Positions 17,700-27,147 of a DNA stretch of 64,000 nucleotides are shown one piece after another. A program made the translations under genes and the position numbers. The stretch is from positions 62,001-126,000 of the forward strand of contig CAZKBP010000007.1 in NCBI GenBank assembly GCA_964551015.1, written 5' to 3'. Position 1 is the first letter of the stretch. Each line of letters begins with the position of its first letter. The notes under the pieces were generated by a model. That model saw only the letters and a list, made by a program, of their open reading frames with translations. It was not told where the DNA came from and ran no database searches. The DNA is from CAZKBP01 sp964551015. GTDB taxonomy: Bacteria > Bacteroidota > Bacteroidia > Cytophagales > Microscillaceae.

Positions 17700-18452
17700 T
17701 TACCCAAATTGACCACTAATATAGTTCTGGGTTTTTTTGGAAGAAGGGTGCTCAAAAAGCGTTTTCGTGGAGTCGTACTCTTCTATTTCACCAAGGTAAA
17801 AGAAGGCGGTTTTGTCGCTCACACGCACAGCCTGCTGCATATTGTGGGTAACAATCACGATGGTGTAGTTTTCTTTGAGTTCAAGGATCAAATCCTCGAT
17901 TTGAGAAGCTGAGATGGGATCAAGCGCAGAAGTGGGTTCGTCCATCAGAATGATTTCGGGCTGTACGGCCACCGTTCTGGCTAAACACAATCTTTGTTGT
18001 TGCCCGCCGGAGAGGCCAGTGGCATTTTTCTTCAAATTATCTTTGACCTCTTCCCAGAGTGCCGCTTGACGCAATGCTTGTTCTACTCTTTCTCGGATGA
18101 AATTTTTATCTCCCATGCCATTGACACGCAGGCCATAAGCGACGTTCTCGAAGATAGATTTGGGAAAAGGGGTGGGTTTTTGGAAGACCATCCCTACTCT
18201 TTTTCTTAGTTCGTTGACATCTACCTTTTTGTCGTAAATATTTTCTCCATCAATTTTGACTTCGCCCGTGGTCTTGGTGCCTTCTATCAAATCGTTCATA
18301 CGATTGATGGTGCGTAGGTAAGTAGACTTTCCACAACCTGAGGGGCCAATCAGCGCCGTCACGGTATGCGCTTCTATTTCTAGGTCAATGCTTTTAAGTG
18401 CCTGAAAATCATCGTAATAGAGACTTAATTGATGGGTTGTAATCTTTGCCAT
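17700..18452 (-). CDS. pstB: Phosphate ABC transporter ATP-binding protein
   Basis: 250 residues, the standard PstB length. Walker A 'GPSGCGKSTYLRTINRMNDLIEG', Q-loop 'VFQKPTPFPKSIFENVAYGLR' (the Pst-specific 'KPTPFP'), signature 'LSGGQQQRLCLARTVA', Walker B 'ILMDEPTSALDP' and H-loop 'VTHNMQQAVRVSDKTAFFYLGEI'. It powers high-affinity phosphate import. It is the last gene of the minus-strand pstS-C-A-B cluster; no phoU or phoB/phoR follows. Confidence 0.98.
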   Translation of the reverse strand: MAKITTHQLSLYYDDFQALKSIDLEIEAHTVTALIGPSGCGKSTYLRTINRMNDLIEGTKTTGEVKIDGENIYDKKVDVNELRKRVGMVFQKPTPFPKSIFENVAYGLRVNGMGDKNFIRERVEQALRQAALWEEVKDNLKKNATGLSGGQQQRLCLARTVAVQPEIILMDEPTSALDPISASQIEDLILELKENYTIVIVTHNMQQAVRVSDKTAFFYLGEIEEYDSTKTLFEHPSSKKTQNYISGQFG

Positions 18453-18489
18453 GGATTCGGGAGCTTGCTATCTGTGTAGCTGTTCTAAT

Positions 18490-19341
18490 TTATTTCTGTG
18501 CTTGCTTACTGAGTCTTCTTTTTAATAAGTTCGCTAATATATTCAAACCAAGTACAATCAGCAATAAAACCAGTGCCGTACCATTGGCCATCGGGCGAGC
18601 GGCCTGAATATCTGTACCGCTCGTAGAAAGTACGTACAAGTGATAGGGTAATACCATCACTTCGTCATATACAGACTGAGGGAGACGAGGCAAATAATAA
18701 GCCGATACGGTAAAGAGAATAGCCGCCGTCTCGCCAGCAATACGTCCTATGGACAAAATCAGGCCCGTGATGATACTGGGCAGAGCCATCGGTAAGATTA
18801 CCATCCGAATGGTTTGCCATTTGGTGGCTCCCATGCCGTAGCTTGCCAAACGATATTCTTTGTTAATCGCCTTGAGAGATTCTTCGGTGGTGCGAATGAC
18901 CACAGGCAGAATCAAAACCCCTAAGGTCAGGCAACCCGATAAAATACTCACGCCAAACCCCAAGCCATTGACGAACATCGCCATTCCGAACAAGCCAAAA
19001 ACAATCGAGGGAACACCAGCCAGGTTATTGGTCATCAGGCGAGTAGTCTTCTTAAACCAATTGTCTTTGGCGTATTCACTCATGTAAATCCCTGCTAATA
19101 TGCCCACGGGAAAGGCCACGATGGCACTTCCCAGAATCAAAATCAAAGTCCCCACAATGGCGGGAAAAATTCCCCCTTTGGTCATTCCATCACGAGGAAT
19201 ATCAGTCAAGAAAGTCCAGCTTATGGCACCCACTCCATTGACCACCACGTACAACACGATACCGATGGAGATGATACTGACTAAGATAGAAACCGCCCTG
19301 AAGATACCAAAAGCAATCTTTTGAGAAGTATTTTTATGCAT
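18490..19341 (-). CDS. pstA: Phosphate ABC transporter permease PstA
   Basis: 283 residues with about six TM helices. Binding-protein-dependent permease signature 'EESLKAINKEYRLASYGMGATKWQTIRMVILPMALPSIITGLILSIGRIAGETAAILFT' contains the EAA loop that docks PstB. It begins 16 bp after the pstC stop. Length and ends match the PstA family. Confidence 0.97.
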   Translation of the reverse strand: MHKNTSQKIAFGIFRAVSILVSIISIGIVLYVVVNGVGAISWTFLTDIPRDGMTKGGIFPAIVGTLILILGSAIVAFPVGILAGIYMSEYAKDNWFKKTTRLMTNNLAGVPSIVFGLFGMAMFVNGLGFGVSILSGCLTLGVLILPVVIRTTEESLKAINKEYRLASYGMGATKWQTIRMVILPMALPSIITGLILSIGRIAGETAAILFTVSAYYLPRLPQSVYDEVMVLPYHLYVLSTSGTDIQAARPMANGTALVLLLIVLGLNILANLLKRRLSKQAQK

Positions 19342-19357
19342 CGTTTAGTTCTGGTTT

Positions 19358-20551
19358 TTATTTTTGCTCCCGCTGAGCAATGACCCATTCGGCCAAAAGA
19401 TTCAACAAAAAAGTCATAACAAAAAGAATACAAGCCAGCATGAAAAGTGCCTCGTAGTGAATCCCCCCCTGTGGAGCTTCACCCAATTCTGCTGCCACCG
19501 TGGCCGTAATGGCTCGCACGGGCATGAGAAAAGAATGGGGAATCTGCGCGGCGTTTCCCGTAACCATCAGCACGGCCATCGTCTCACCGATGGTTCTCCC
19601 TACTCCTAGAATAGAAGCCGAGACGATTCCAGAAATAGAATAGGGTAAAATAACCCGATAAATCGTCTGCCAGTGGGTGGCTCCCAGGCCGAAGCTTGCC
19701 TCTTTCAATGCTTGGGGAGTAGAGCGAATTGCATCTTCTCCAATCGTGATAATAATGGGTAAAGCAATGATTCCCAGCATAATACTCCCTGCCAAGGCCG
19801 TCTCTCCCACGGACAAGTTAAAAAGCTGTTGAATGGCGGGCACGACCACAACCAGACCAAAAAAGCCATAGATAACAGACGGTATCCCGGCCAGCAGTTC
19901 AATAAAAGGCTTGATAATATCTCTGACACTCGGGTGAGCAATTTCGGCCAAGTAGACCGCGGCAATAATACCCGTAGGAATAGCAAATAAGAGTGCCCCC
20001 ACGCAGACCCAAAGGGTTCCTAAGATAATCGGCCAGACCCCAAAGCTATGCACCGGGGTAGTGGTAGGGTACCATTCTTTTCCGAGAACGAAATCTGATA
20101 GAAAGGAAATATTCTCTAGCTCAATGATTTTCAAATCTGAACTCACGTAACGCTCAGGCATGGCCAAGATAATATTGGGATGAGCCAGTGCATAATCTTT
20201 CAGGACAGTTGGCAAACGTTCAAAATCTTCTCCAAAATCCTGTTCCTCGAGTTGCGTTTCTACTGAGGCAGGGTAAAAGGTCAGCACTTCCTCTGCTCTC
20301 CCCCCTAGCTCCTTCCAACTTGTAATTTGTTGGTTAAAAATACCCTTAATTTGCTCTTGATTTAAATTTTGTACGGGATTATCGGGGTGAATAGCGATCG
20401 CATAGCCCTCTTCCAGAGGAGGTTGTAAAAACAGTCCCACGCCTTCTCGGAAGAGAAAAAAGACAATCAACAATACAGCGATGGTGGTAGCGGTTCCACT
20501 CACGTAAATGAGTGATTCCATGAGTTTTTCTTGTACGCTAAGTTTTGCCAT
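19358..20551 (-). CDS. pstC: Phosphate ABC transporter permease PstC with embedded PstS-like segment
   Basis: 397 residues, longer than the usual ~300-320. TM1 is at ~18-35. Residues ~46-150 (DNA 20102-20416) are a periplasmic insert whose part 'IHPDNPV', 'IKGIFNQQITSWKELGG' parallels PstS ('VHPSNPI', 'IEGIYTGKISNWKELGG'): 16 of 34 aligned residues are identical by eye. The permease core then resumes at ~170 with TM helices and the EAA loop 'TPQALKEASFGLGATHWQTIYRVILPYSISGIVSASILGVGRTIGETMAVL'. The phosphate-coordinating motifs of PstS (SDS, RETSSGTY) are not in the insert. It is the permease partner of PstA. Confidence 0.95.
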   Translation of the reverse strand: MAKLSVQEKLMESLIYVSGTATTIAVLLIVFFLFREGVGLFLQPPLEEGYAIAIHPDNPVQNLNQEQIKGIFNQQITSWKELGGRAEEVLTFYPASVETQLEEQDFGEDFERLPTVLKDYALAHPNIILAMPERYVSSDLKIIELENISFLSDFVLGKEWYPTTTPVHSFGVWPIILGTLWVCVGALLFAIPTGIIAAVYLAEIAHPSVRDIIKPFIELLAGIPSVIYGFFGLVVVVPAIQQLFNLSVGETALAGSIMLGIIALPIIITIGEDAIRSTPQALKEASFGLGATHWQTIYRVILPYSISGIVSASILGVGRTIGETMAVLMVTGNAAQIPHSFLMPVRAITATVAAELGEAPQGGIHYEALFMLACILFVMTFLLNLLAEWVIAQREQK

Positions 20552-20617
20552 GAATCAATTTATATGTCTTGGAGAAAAAGTTTGTGTGTATTTTCTCTCA
20601 AAAATTTTGTACACGCA

Positions 20618-21508
20618 TCAACGGGCTGGTACATAACCAATGTTGGCAATAATTTCTCGGCCAGTTTCCGAGCCCACGAAATCTAAAAAGGGCTGTATTC
20701 TTTCCTGATTATCTTCTGTAAAATAATAATAAAGGGGGCGCGAGATGGGGTATAACTTGCTCTTGGCGTTCTCGAAAGTAGGAGCCACGTAATTTTTACC
20801 TTCATCAAAAGACACTTCAAGTGTTTTCACTCCTTCACTTATGTAGGCCAAGCCAATGTAGCCAATGGCTCCCTCGGTTTGCTTTGCCGATTGGAAGATC
20901 GCGCCGTTTGAAGTAAGCGAAAGGATATTGGTAGCATACTCTTTGCGATCCAATACCGCTTCTTTAAAAAACTCATAGGTTCCCGAGCTAGTCTCGCGTG
21001 CATAAGCCACAATTTTTCGGTCTGGCCCTCCTAACTCTTTCCAGTTGCTGATTTTTCCTGTATAAATGCCTTCTATCGCCGCTCTTTTGAGTTGGTCAAT
21101 CGGATTGCTGGGATGCACTACCACGGCCAAGGCATCGTAGGCGATGACAGCCTCTACCAGTTCTTTACCTGTATCCTGAAGGCGGAGCTTTTCAGCGATT
21201 TTGATCTCTCGGGAAGACATGGCAATGTGCGTGGTACCGTCTATTAAGGCGGCAATTCCCACTCCGCTTCCGCCTCCTGTTACTGTGATTCCGCGGTCGG
21301 GGTAGGTATCCATATACACCTCGGCTTCTTTTTGGGAGATAGGAAGCACGGAATCGCTTCCTTTTACTTTCACAAAATTTTCATTTCTTTGACAGGCTTC
21401 TCCAAAAGCTAATCCGATAAAGAGAAGTATGTAAATGGGAAATCGCTTCAATGAGAATAAGTATTTTTGAGAAAACAAAATTAATGGAAAATAAGAAACT
21501 TGGCACAA
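20618..21508 (-). CDS. pstS: Phosphate-binding lipoprotein PstS
   Basis: Up to 296 residues. The only upstream ATG is at 21508, but a TTG at 21451 starts a more typical signal peptide ('LKRFPIYILLFIGLAFGEAC'), so the start is uncertain. The lipobox 'FGEAC|QRNE' points to an anchored lipoprotein. Phosphate-binding features: 'VKGSDSVLPI', 'TVTGGGSGVGIAALIDG', 'IAMSSREIK' and 'YARETSSGTYEFFKE'. It captures phosphate in the periplasm for PstCAB. It is first in the pst cluster, so phosphate-controlled expression is expected, but no Pho box could be identified with confidence. Confidence 0.95.
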   Translation of the reverse strand: MCQVSYFPLILFSQKYLFSLKRFPIYILLFIGLAFGEACQRNENFVKVKGSDSVLPISQKEAEVYMDTYPDRGITVTGGGSGVGIAALIDGTTHIAMSSREIKIAEKLRLQDTGKELVEAVIAYDALAVVVHPSNPIDQLKRAAIEGIYTGKISNWKELGGPDRKIVAYARETSSGTYEFFKEAVLDRKEYATNILSLTSNGAIFQSAKQTEGAIGYIGLAYISEGVKTLEVSFDEGKNYVAPTFENAKSKLYPISRPLYYYFTEDNQERIQPFLDFVGSETGREIIANIGYVPAR

Positions 21509-21631
21509 AAAACTAAGTGAAAATTCTGTTAATTTTCACCCTCTTTCTCTGACGTAAAACTTTCCTTACCTACGCTTGTATCTAAATTTGTGAATTTCCT
21601 TGGTAAAAAGAACATCATAACTCGAGTTGGC

Positions 21632-22957
21632 TCAAAAAATACGCTTGCTACCCTGCGTGTGGTAGCGGATGATGTAAAGCAGCGTTAAATAAAATGGCAT
21701 CATAGGAATACGATAACGAACCAATGTGCCAAAATTATAGCTAGCAATGGCTACTCCAAAAGCGAGAATCAGGGAAAAAATTAGACAAAACAAGATAATA
21801 GGCTGCGCTAGACTTAGGTGGTATAACTTCAAAATAGAAGTACTCAGAATAATCCGAATGGTAATGATCAGAAATATAGTAGCCTCCACGGCCGAGAGTA
21901 GCATCACGGGGTTAGTAGCCTGCCAAAGATGAGGTTGAAACAGTCCCAACCAGATCGCCCGAGGAGCCACAGAGGCTAAACCCACGGGTGTCCATTCAAA
22001 TTCGCCAAGCGAATAACCAGAGCCTCCCTGTTGCTCGCTTACATAGGCCAACCAATCAGCCGTGGTCTTGGCAGTGGCAGCAATATTCTCCAGTTGGTAT
22101 CGTTCATTGTCGGCCGTAATTTGAATGAGAGATAAGTATCCAAAAGGTATGGATAACATCAATAAGAAAGGGAAAGAAACCTGCCTAAGTGCTTTGGACT
22201 TGATCTGCGTGCGATATTCTAAAAACAACCATAGAAAAGCAGCGGGCAAAAAAGAACCAATAATATAAACTTTTACCGACCTGACTACCAAAATACTGAA
22301 CAAAAGAATGCCCAGATTCCAAATAATATCTCTCCTTCTTATTAAAGCAAAATAGAAACCATAGAAAGCCCAACCCAAAGCCCCCAGCGCAATGGTATCT
22401 TTCATCAAGCCTGATCCCCAAAAAAAGACCGAAGGAATAAAAAAAACAGCCACGGCCAGTGGCCAATGTAAAGTTGGATACATATCATAAAAAACCCGAT
22501 ACATCGCCCAAGTTCCACTGAAGCTAATCAGCGCAAAGAATAATGCATTCACGGTGTAAGTGTGAAAGCTAATAATACTCAGAAAGCCAGAAAGACGAAT
22601 CACATTGTAAGTAGCCGCATCTCCATAAGAAAAGAAATAAATCTTCTTGGTGTACTGATATAATTCAGGACTGTAATCGCCTACCTCCGCGAAGATAATT
22701 CTCAAACCTATCCAGGGTGAATCTAAAAAAGCTTCCCAGATGGCTTCACTATCCTTAAAAAAATTAAAGGTATCTCCTCCGTGGTAGTAAAATTGGTAAA
22801 TCAGCCCTAAAGCAATCGCCCCCAGCAGTTTGGCACTAAGGGCGGGTATAAAATAACGACGGATGGCTTGGTCACGAATGGAAGAACGAAAGACATAGGC
22901 TCCCGCATAGATCAATACTAAGAAAAAAGGCGTTAAGAGAATATCTTTCAAATTCAT
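21632..22957 (-). CDS. Polytopic membrane protein, possibly GT-C-like
   Basis: 441 residues with roughly ten hydrophobic segments across the chain. A short loop after the second TM carries 'HGGDTFNFFKDSEAIW', an acidic motif placed like the catalytic loop of GT-C glycosyltransferases; that link is inference. Other features are 'FFWGSGLMKDTIALGALGW' and 'YRIPMMPFYLTLLYIIRY' at the C-terminus. Proteins of this kind occur widely in Bacteroidota, often near surface polysaccharide genes; here no such genes adjoin. It is divergent from truA. Confidence 0.8.
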   Translation of the reverse strand: MNLKDILLTPFFLVLIYAGAYVFRSSIRDQAIRRYFIPALSAKLLGAIALGLIYQFYYHGGDTFNFFKDSEAIWEAFLDSPWIGLRIIFAEVGDYSPELYQYTKKIYFFSYGDAATYNVIRLSGFLSIISFHTYTVNALFFALISFSGTWAMYRVFYDMYPTLHWPLAVAVFFIPSVFFWGSGLMKDTIALGALGWAFYGFYFALIRRRDIIWNLGILLFSILVVRSVKVYIIGSFLPAAFLWLFLEYRTQIKSKALRQVSFPFLLMLSIPFGYLSLIQITADNERYQLENIAATAKTTADWLAYVSEQQGGSGYSLGEFEWTPVGLASVAPRAIWLGLFQPHLWQATNPVMLLSAVEATIFLIITIRIILSTSILKLYHLSLAQPIILFCLIFSLILAFGVAIASYNFGTLVRYRIPMMPFYLTLLYIIRYHTQGSKRIF

Positions 22958-22982
22958 AGCGGAGAGGTATACAACGCAACAC

Positions 22983-23014
22983 TTGTCAGATTCACGATAA
23001 ATTAGCTAATTTTG
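22983..23014 (+). promoter_or_regulatory. Bacteroidota-type promoter of truA
   Basis: 'TTG' at 22983-22985 (-33) and 'TAATTTTG' at 23007-23014 (-7, consensus TAnnTTTG), with a 21-nt spacer. It lies about 60 bp upstream of the truA TTG start, in the divergent 115-bp gap. Confidence 0.5.
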
Positions 23015-23073
23015 TAAAATTAAGAAATAATGACCGATTCCAACACTGGCACTCAGATTAATCCTTAGATCCA

Positions 23074-23823
23074 TTGAGATATTTCTTAGAAATCGCATAT
23101 AAAGGCGGTAACTACCACGGCTGGCAGATTCAACCCAATGCCCACTCGATTCAAGCAGCACTAGAAGCTAAATTGAGTCTTGTCCTCAATCACCCCCTAA
23201 GCCTTACCGCCAGCGGACGTACCGATGCTGGAGTCCATGCCCTTCAGCAAATCGTTCATATGGACACAGATCGGGAACTAAGCCGCTATGAGCATCTGCA
23301 TAAGTTTAACTTGCTATTACCTCCTGATATTGCCATTATTAATATCTTCAAAGTATCCGAAGAAGCACACGCTCGCTTTGACGCCATTTGGCGTAGCTAT
23401 GCCTATTATATCAGTGCTCTGAAAGAACCTTTCCGAGCGGGTCTCTATGATTGGAATCACCGAGATTATGATGTGGCACTGATGAATGAGGCGGCCCAGC
23501 TTTTATTAAAATATGAAGACTTTCAGAGTTTTAGCAAAGTAAAAACCGAAGTCAATCATTTTCGTTGCCAGATTAAGGAAGCGTATTGGCAAAAAGAAGG
23601 GGCAAATTTAGTTTTTCATATTACTGCCAATCGTTTCCTGAGGGGAATGGTAAGGGCGATCGTGGGAACCCTGCTGGAGGTCGGGCAAAAAAAAATGAAC
23701 CTTCAAGACTTTGAACAGGTTATTCTAAGCAGGGACAGAAAAAACGCTGGTGCAGCTGCCCCCCCACAAGGATTATTTTTGACCCAAGTGATCTATCCTT
23801 ATACCTTGATCCCGATTGAGTGA
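23074..23823 (+). CDS. truA: tRNA pseudouridine(38-40) synthase TruA
   Basis: 249 residues. The start is TTG at 23074: an in-frame stop at 23059 and no ATG between leave no alternative, and 'YFLEIAYKGGNYHGWQIQPN' is the family's first beta strand. The catalytic Asp is in 'SGRTDAGVHALQQIVH' (Asp51). Other blocks: 'LLPPDIAIINIF', 'FDAIWRSYAYYI', and 'ITANRFLRGMVRAIVGTLLEVG'. It modifies the anticodon stem-loop of many tRNAs. It is followed 54 bp on by the ABC exporter gene. Confidence 0.96.
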   Translation: MRYFLEIAYKGGNYHGWQIQPNAHSIQAALEAKLSLVLNHPLSLTASGRTDAGVHALQQIVHMDTDRELSRYEHLHKFNLLLPPDIAIINIFKVSEEAHARFDAIWRSYAYYISALKEPFRAGLYDWNHRDYDVALMNEAAQLLLKYEDFQSFSKVKTEVNHFRCQIKEAYWQKEGANLVFHITANRFLRGMVRAIVGTLLEVGQKKMNLQDFEQVILSRDRKNAGAAAPPQGLFLTQVIYPYTLIPIE

Positions 23824-23877
23824 GCAGTTGCTAACCATTTTTCATCTTTCTATCAAAAGTAGGTAAAAATCAACCCC

Positions 23878-25644
23878 ATGTCGGATAAAGAAACCGCCTC
23901 GAGTGAAAAAATTCTAGAATGGAACACCATTCGCCGTTTGTCTCGTTTTGCTAAACCCTATGCCAAGCAGTTTTGGTTGCTAGTCTTTTTGACCATTCTG
24001 GTCGGTTTGCTAGGCCCGATTCGCCCTTTCTTGATCGAGTACACGATCAACAATTACGTGATCTACAACCACTACCAGGGCTTACTTTACATGAGCATTC
24101 TCATGATTGTACTGCTCATGCTGCATGCCTACGTGCAATATTCTCATACTTATCTCTCGGGTTGGCTAGGACAGCATATTGTAAAGGACATTCGCATTGC
24201 CTTATATCGGCATATCATGAGTTTGAGGTTGCAATTCTACGACAAAACCCCCATTGGTCGTTTGGTAACTCGGAATATTTCCGATATAGAAACTCTTTCT
24301 AACGTTTTCACTCAGGGTATTGCCGCCTTGATTGGGGATATATTGCAAATCGTATTCTTACTTGCCTTGATGTTTTGGACCAATTGGAAATTATCCCTCA
24401 TCAGTCTTTCCCTCCTCCCTATTCTCCTTATCAGTACTTATGTATTTAAGGAAAAAGTTAAGCAAGCTTTTGACGAAACACGTGCGGCCGTTTCTAATCT
24501 AAATTCTTTCGTCCAAGAGCATATCACTGGGATTAATATCGTGCAAATTTTTAGTAGTGAAGAGATTGAGTATAGAAAATTCAAGGAAATCAACCAAGAG
24601 CACCGTCGCGCTAACCTGAAAGCGGTGATGTATTATTCGGTTTATTTTCCGGTGGCGGAAATTATTTCCGCGGGAGGTACTGGCTTACTCGTTTGGTATG
24701 GAGCCAGACAAGTGCTCGGTGAAGGCGTAGAATTGGGAACGCTCATTGCTTTCATTATGTATATTTCTTTATTTTTTCGTCCTATTCGCATGATCGCTGA
24801 CCGCTTCAATACCATTCAGTTGGGGGTGGTCAGTACGAATCGTATTCTCAAGCTCTTAGATACTTCCGATTACATTACGGATAATGGAGATTATCAACCT
24901 GAAAATATCCAAGGCAACATTCGCTTTGACCATGTTTGGTTTGCTTACAACAAAGAAGAGTATGTACTCAAAGATATTTCCTTCGGGGTCAAACAGGGTG
25001 AAACCTTAGCTTTGGTGGGAGCCACAGGCGCGGGCAAATCCTCGGTCATTAACCTGCTCAGTCGCTTTTATGAGATTAATAAAGGAAATATTTACCTAGA
25101 TGATCGTGATGTTCGTGAGTATGATCTGGATTATTTGCGTACCAACATCGGGGTGGTTCTGCAAGATGTTTTTCTCTTTTCGGATACGATCTATCAAAAT
25201 ATTACCTTAGGCAATCCGCATATCAGCCGCGATAAGGTACTAGAAGCCGTGGATATGGTAGGCGCGCGCAAGTTTATAGAACGCTTAGAAGATGGCTTAG
25301 ATTATAATGTACAAGAGCGAGGAGCCACGCTCTCGGTAGGACAGCGGCAGTTGATTTCTTTCGTGAGGGCAATGGTTTATGATCCTAAGATCATCGTGCT
25401 AGACGAGGCTACTTCTTCGGTAGATACAGAAACTGAGGAAATGATTCAAGCGGCTATTGAGAGACTGATGAAGGGGCGCACCGCGATTGTGATTGCTCAC
25501 CGCTTGTCTACCATCCAGAAGGCCGATCAAATCTTGGTACTGGATCAGGGCGAAATCGTAGAAAGTGGTACCCATCAAGACTTGCTCTGGCAAAATGGCT
25601 ACTACGCCAATCTCTACAAAATGCAGTACAAGGCAGTGGTTTAG
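23878..25644 (+). CDS. ABC exporter, fused permease and ATPase (MsbA/LmrA-like)
   Basis: 588 residues: a six-helix TM domain (~25-320) and an ATPase domain (~345-585). Walker A 'GATGAGKSSVINLLSRFYEI', Q-loop 'VLQDVFLFSDTIYQNITLG', signature 'LSVGQRQLISFVRAMVY' (V in place of the usual G), Walker B 'IIVLDEATSSVDTET' and H-loop 'IAHRLSTIQKADQILVL'. It is a half-transporter that should act as a homodimer or with a partner. The substrate (lipid, drug or peptide) is not readable. It may share the truA promoter. Confidence 0.93.
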   Translation: MSDKETASSEKILEWNTIRRLSRFAKPYAKQFWLLVFLTILVGLLGPIRPFLIEYTINNYVIYNHYQGLLYMSILMIVLLMLHAYVQYSHTYLSGWLGQHIVKDIRIALYRHIMSLRLQFYDKTPIGRLVTRNISDIETLSNVFTQGIAALIGDILQIVFLLALMFWTNWKLSLISLSLLPILLISTYVFKEKVKQAFDETRAAVSNLNSFVQEHITGINIVQIFSSEEIEYRKFKEINQEHRRANLKAVMYYSVYFPVAEIISAGGTGLLVWYGARQVLGEGVELGTLIAFIMYISLFFRPIRMIADRFNTIQLGVVSTNRILKLLDTSDYITDNGDYQPENIQGNIRFDHVWFAYNKEEYVLKDISFGVKQGETLALVGATGAGKSSVINLLSRFYEINKGNIYLDDRDVREYDLDYLRTNIGVVLQDVFLFSDTIYQNITLGNPHISRDKVLEAVDMVGARKFIERLEDGLDYNVQERGATLSVGQRQLISFVRAMVYDPKIIVLDEATSSVDTETEEMIQAAIERLMKGRTAIVIAHRLSTIQKADQILVLDQGEIVESGTHQDLLWQNGYYANLYKMQYKAVV

Positions 25645-25816
25645 ATGGTGGTGGGTTGTTGGTTTTTAGGTTGTGTCTTTCTTTTGCTGAGGTTGGCTTA
25701 TAATTCTGAGAAGAAGAATTCACTTTCTTTCTAAATCTTCTGTCCTTTTTGAGCGTAAATATGCGTAGATTGTCTAATATTTGCTCTACTGAAAGCGACA
25801 AGCCCAGACTTTGCCT

Positions 25817-26974
25817 ATGGCCGAAAGGACAACCGCCCATCAAAAAGCTATCTCCACACACGAGAAGTTTATCTTCCGTTATTTTCAGAAAATCTCCAAA
25901 AGACAAAATGGAGCGGCAGATGCTTATCATCTTCTGAATCAGGATGAGATCGAGCAGATTCGCCAGATTCGGCGTAAAGCGCTGTTGCTAGCGGCTTTGT
26001 ACGGAGCTTTGGGAGTAGTTTTGCTGTACACGCCTACTTATTTTTATCCAGAGTGGTTTGAAGGCTTGCCCGTAGAAGTTCCTTTCTGGGGAGAAGTGCG
26101 CATTCCAGTAGGTTTTACCATTTACGGCACCGTACTCGCCACGATTGAGATTGCTTTGTTGATGATGCTTAATCTACACACGGTACATCGCATCGCCTAC
26201 ACCTGTGGATTCCCCAATGCCAAAGACCCTGCCTATCAGCGCCATATTCTCACACTCTTTGAAGTAAGTTTGGAAAAACCAGACCGTGCTATTCTCGATT
26301 TTTACATCAACCCGATGGAGGGGCTCTCTCGTTTTCGTATTTTCGTGATTACCACCTTGGGTATATTAAAAGCCACGCTCAGTAATCTGATTGTGAAGAC
26401 GGTTCTTGCGAGAGTTTTGGGGCGTTTTGCAATCCGTGCTTATGTAGATTTAATAGGCATTCCTATTTTTGCTTTCTGGAATATGTACGCTACTCACCGC
26501 GTGATTCGGGAGGCCAAGGTCAGAATCATGGCTCCCAACTTGATCAAGAAGCTCTGCGATCGGTTGTTTGCTCGCCTACATGCAGACGAAGACTTCAAGA
26601 CTAGTCTTTATGATATTTTGCAATTTATCGCCGTGATCAAAAGAAATTTCCATCAGAATCATTTTCTGCTAGCAGATCGCCTCCTCCAAGTCTTTGATAT
26701 TCAGCCTCGCAAGCAAAAGCCCCTTACCGCGGAGGAAATCATTCGCCAGGCCAGCCATTTACAGTTTGAGGCCAGACAAGGATTAGCGCAATTATTAATC
26801 TTCGGGATGATGATTGACGGCAAGCTTTCGGCCAGAGAGATCAAAGTGATCGAATCTTTACAGGCAAGAAAACTCATCCAGTTAGAGCCAAGGTATTTGA
26901 AAGAATGGGAAAATTCCTTTTTAGCGGGCAAAGGCATGCCTGATTTTTTTGAAACTCAGTTGGTCAAGAACTGA
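25817..26974 (+). CDS. Membrane protein with TerB-like C-terminal segment (LBF_2804-like)
   Basis: 385 residues from the ATG at 25817; the longer frame starts with TTG at 25811. Two TM helices lie at ~55-75 and ~95-120, and hydrophobic stretches occur at ~180-220. It contains 'NPMEGLSRFRIFVITTLGILKATLSNL' and 'MYATHRVIREAKVRIMAPNLI', which I recall as typical of proteins named LBF_2804 family; this is from memory and not certain. The end 'LLIFGMMIDGKLSAREIKVIESL' looks like a TerB-type helical motif. Function unknown; the protein is probably inner-membrane bound. Confidence 0.75.
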   Translation: MAERTTAHQKAISTHEKFIFRYFQKISKRQNGAADAYHLLNQDEIEQIRQIRRKALLLAALYGALGVVLLYTPTYFYPEWFEGLPVEVPFWGEVRIPVGFTIYGTVLATIEIALLMMLNLHTVHRIAYTCGFPNAKDPAYQRHILTLFEVSLEKPDRAILDFYINPMEGLSRFRIFVITTLGILKATLSNLIVKTVLARVLGRFAIRAYVDLIGIPIFAFWNMYATHRVIREAKVRIMAPNLIKKLCDRLFARLHADEDFKTSLYDILQFIAVIKRNFHQNHFLLADRLLQVFDIQPRKQKPLTAEEIIRQASHLQFEARQGLAQLLIFGMMIDGKLSAREIKVIESLQARKLIQLEPRYLKEWENSFLAGKGMPDFFETQLVKN

Positions 26975-27062
26975 ACACGCTTTTAGGGGCTGTATCTTTT
27001 CTTTCCAAGAGAATTTTCTCTAGATTCAACATCCAAATTAGTGGGTTTCAAACTTTTTCTTT

Positions 27063-27070
27063 TATCTTTG
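27063..27070 (+). promoter_or_regulatory. -7 promoter element of rpsU-xerC-hpf
   Basis: 'TATCTTTG', matching the Bacteroidota TAnnTTTG -7 consensus, 78 bp upstream of the rpsU start. A convincing -33 TTG at the usual spacing was not found. Confidence 0.4.
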
Positions 27071-27132
27071 CGTTCCCTTTATAGACCTAATCCAATTTAA
27101 AAAGAACTTTTAACAAAAAATTAATAAAAAAA

Positions 27133-27140
27133 AAGGAGAG
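27133..27140 (+). promoter_or_regulatory. Strong Shine-Dalgarno of rpsU
   Basis: 'AAGGAGAG' lies with its GGAG core 9 nt before the rpsU ATG at 27148. Most genes in this window have no such sequence. In Flavobacterium johnsoniae, rpsU is known to keep a strong Shine-Dalgarno that ribosomes lacking bS21 recognise, giving autogenous control. Confidence 0.85.
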
Positions 27141-27147
27141 AACTTAT

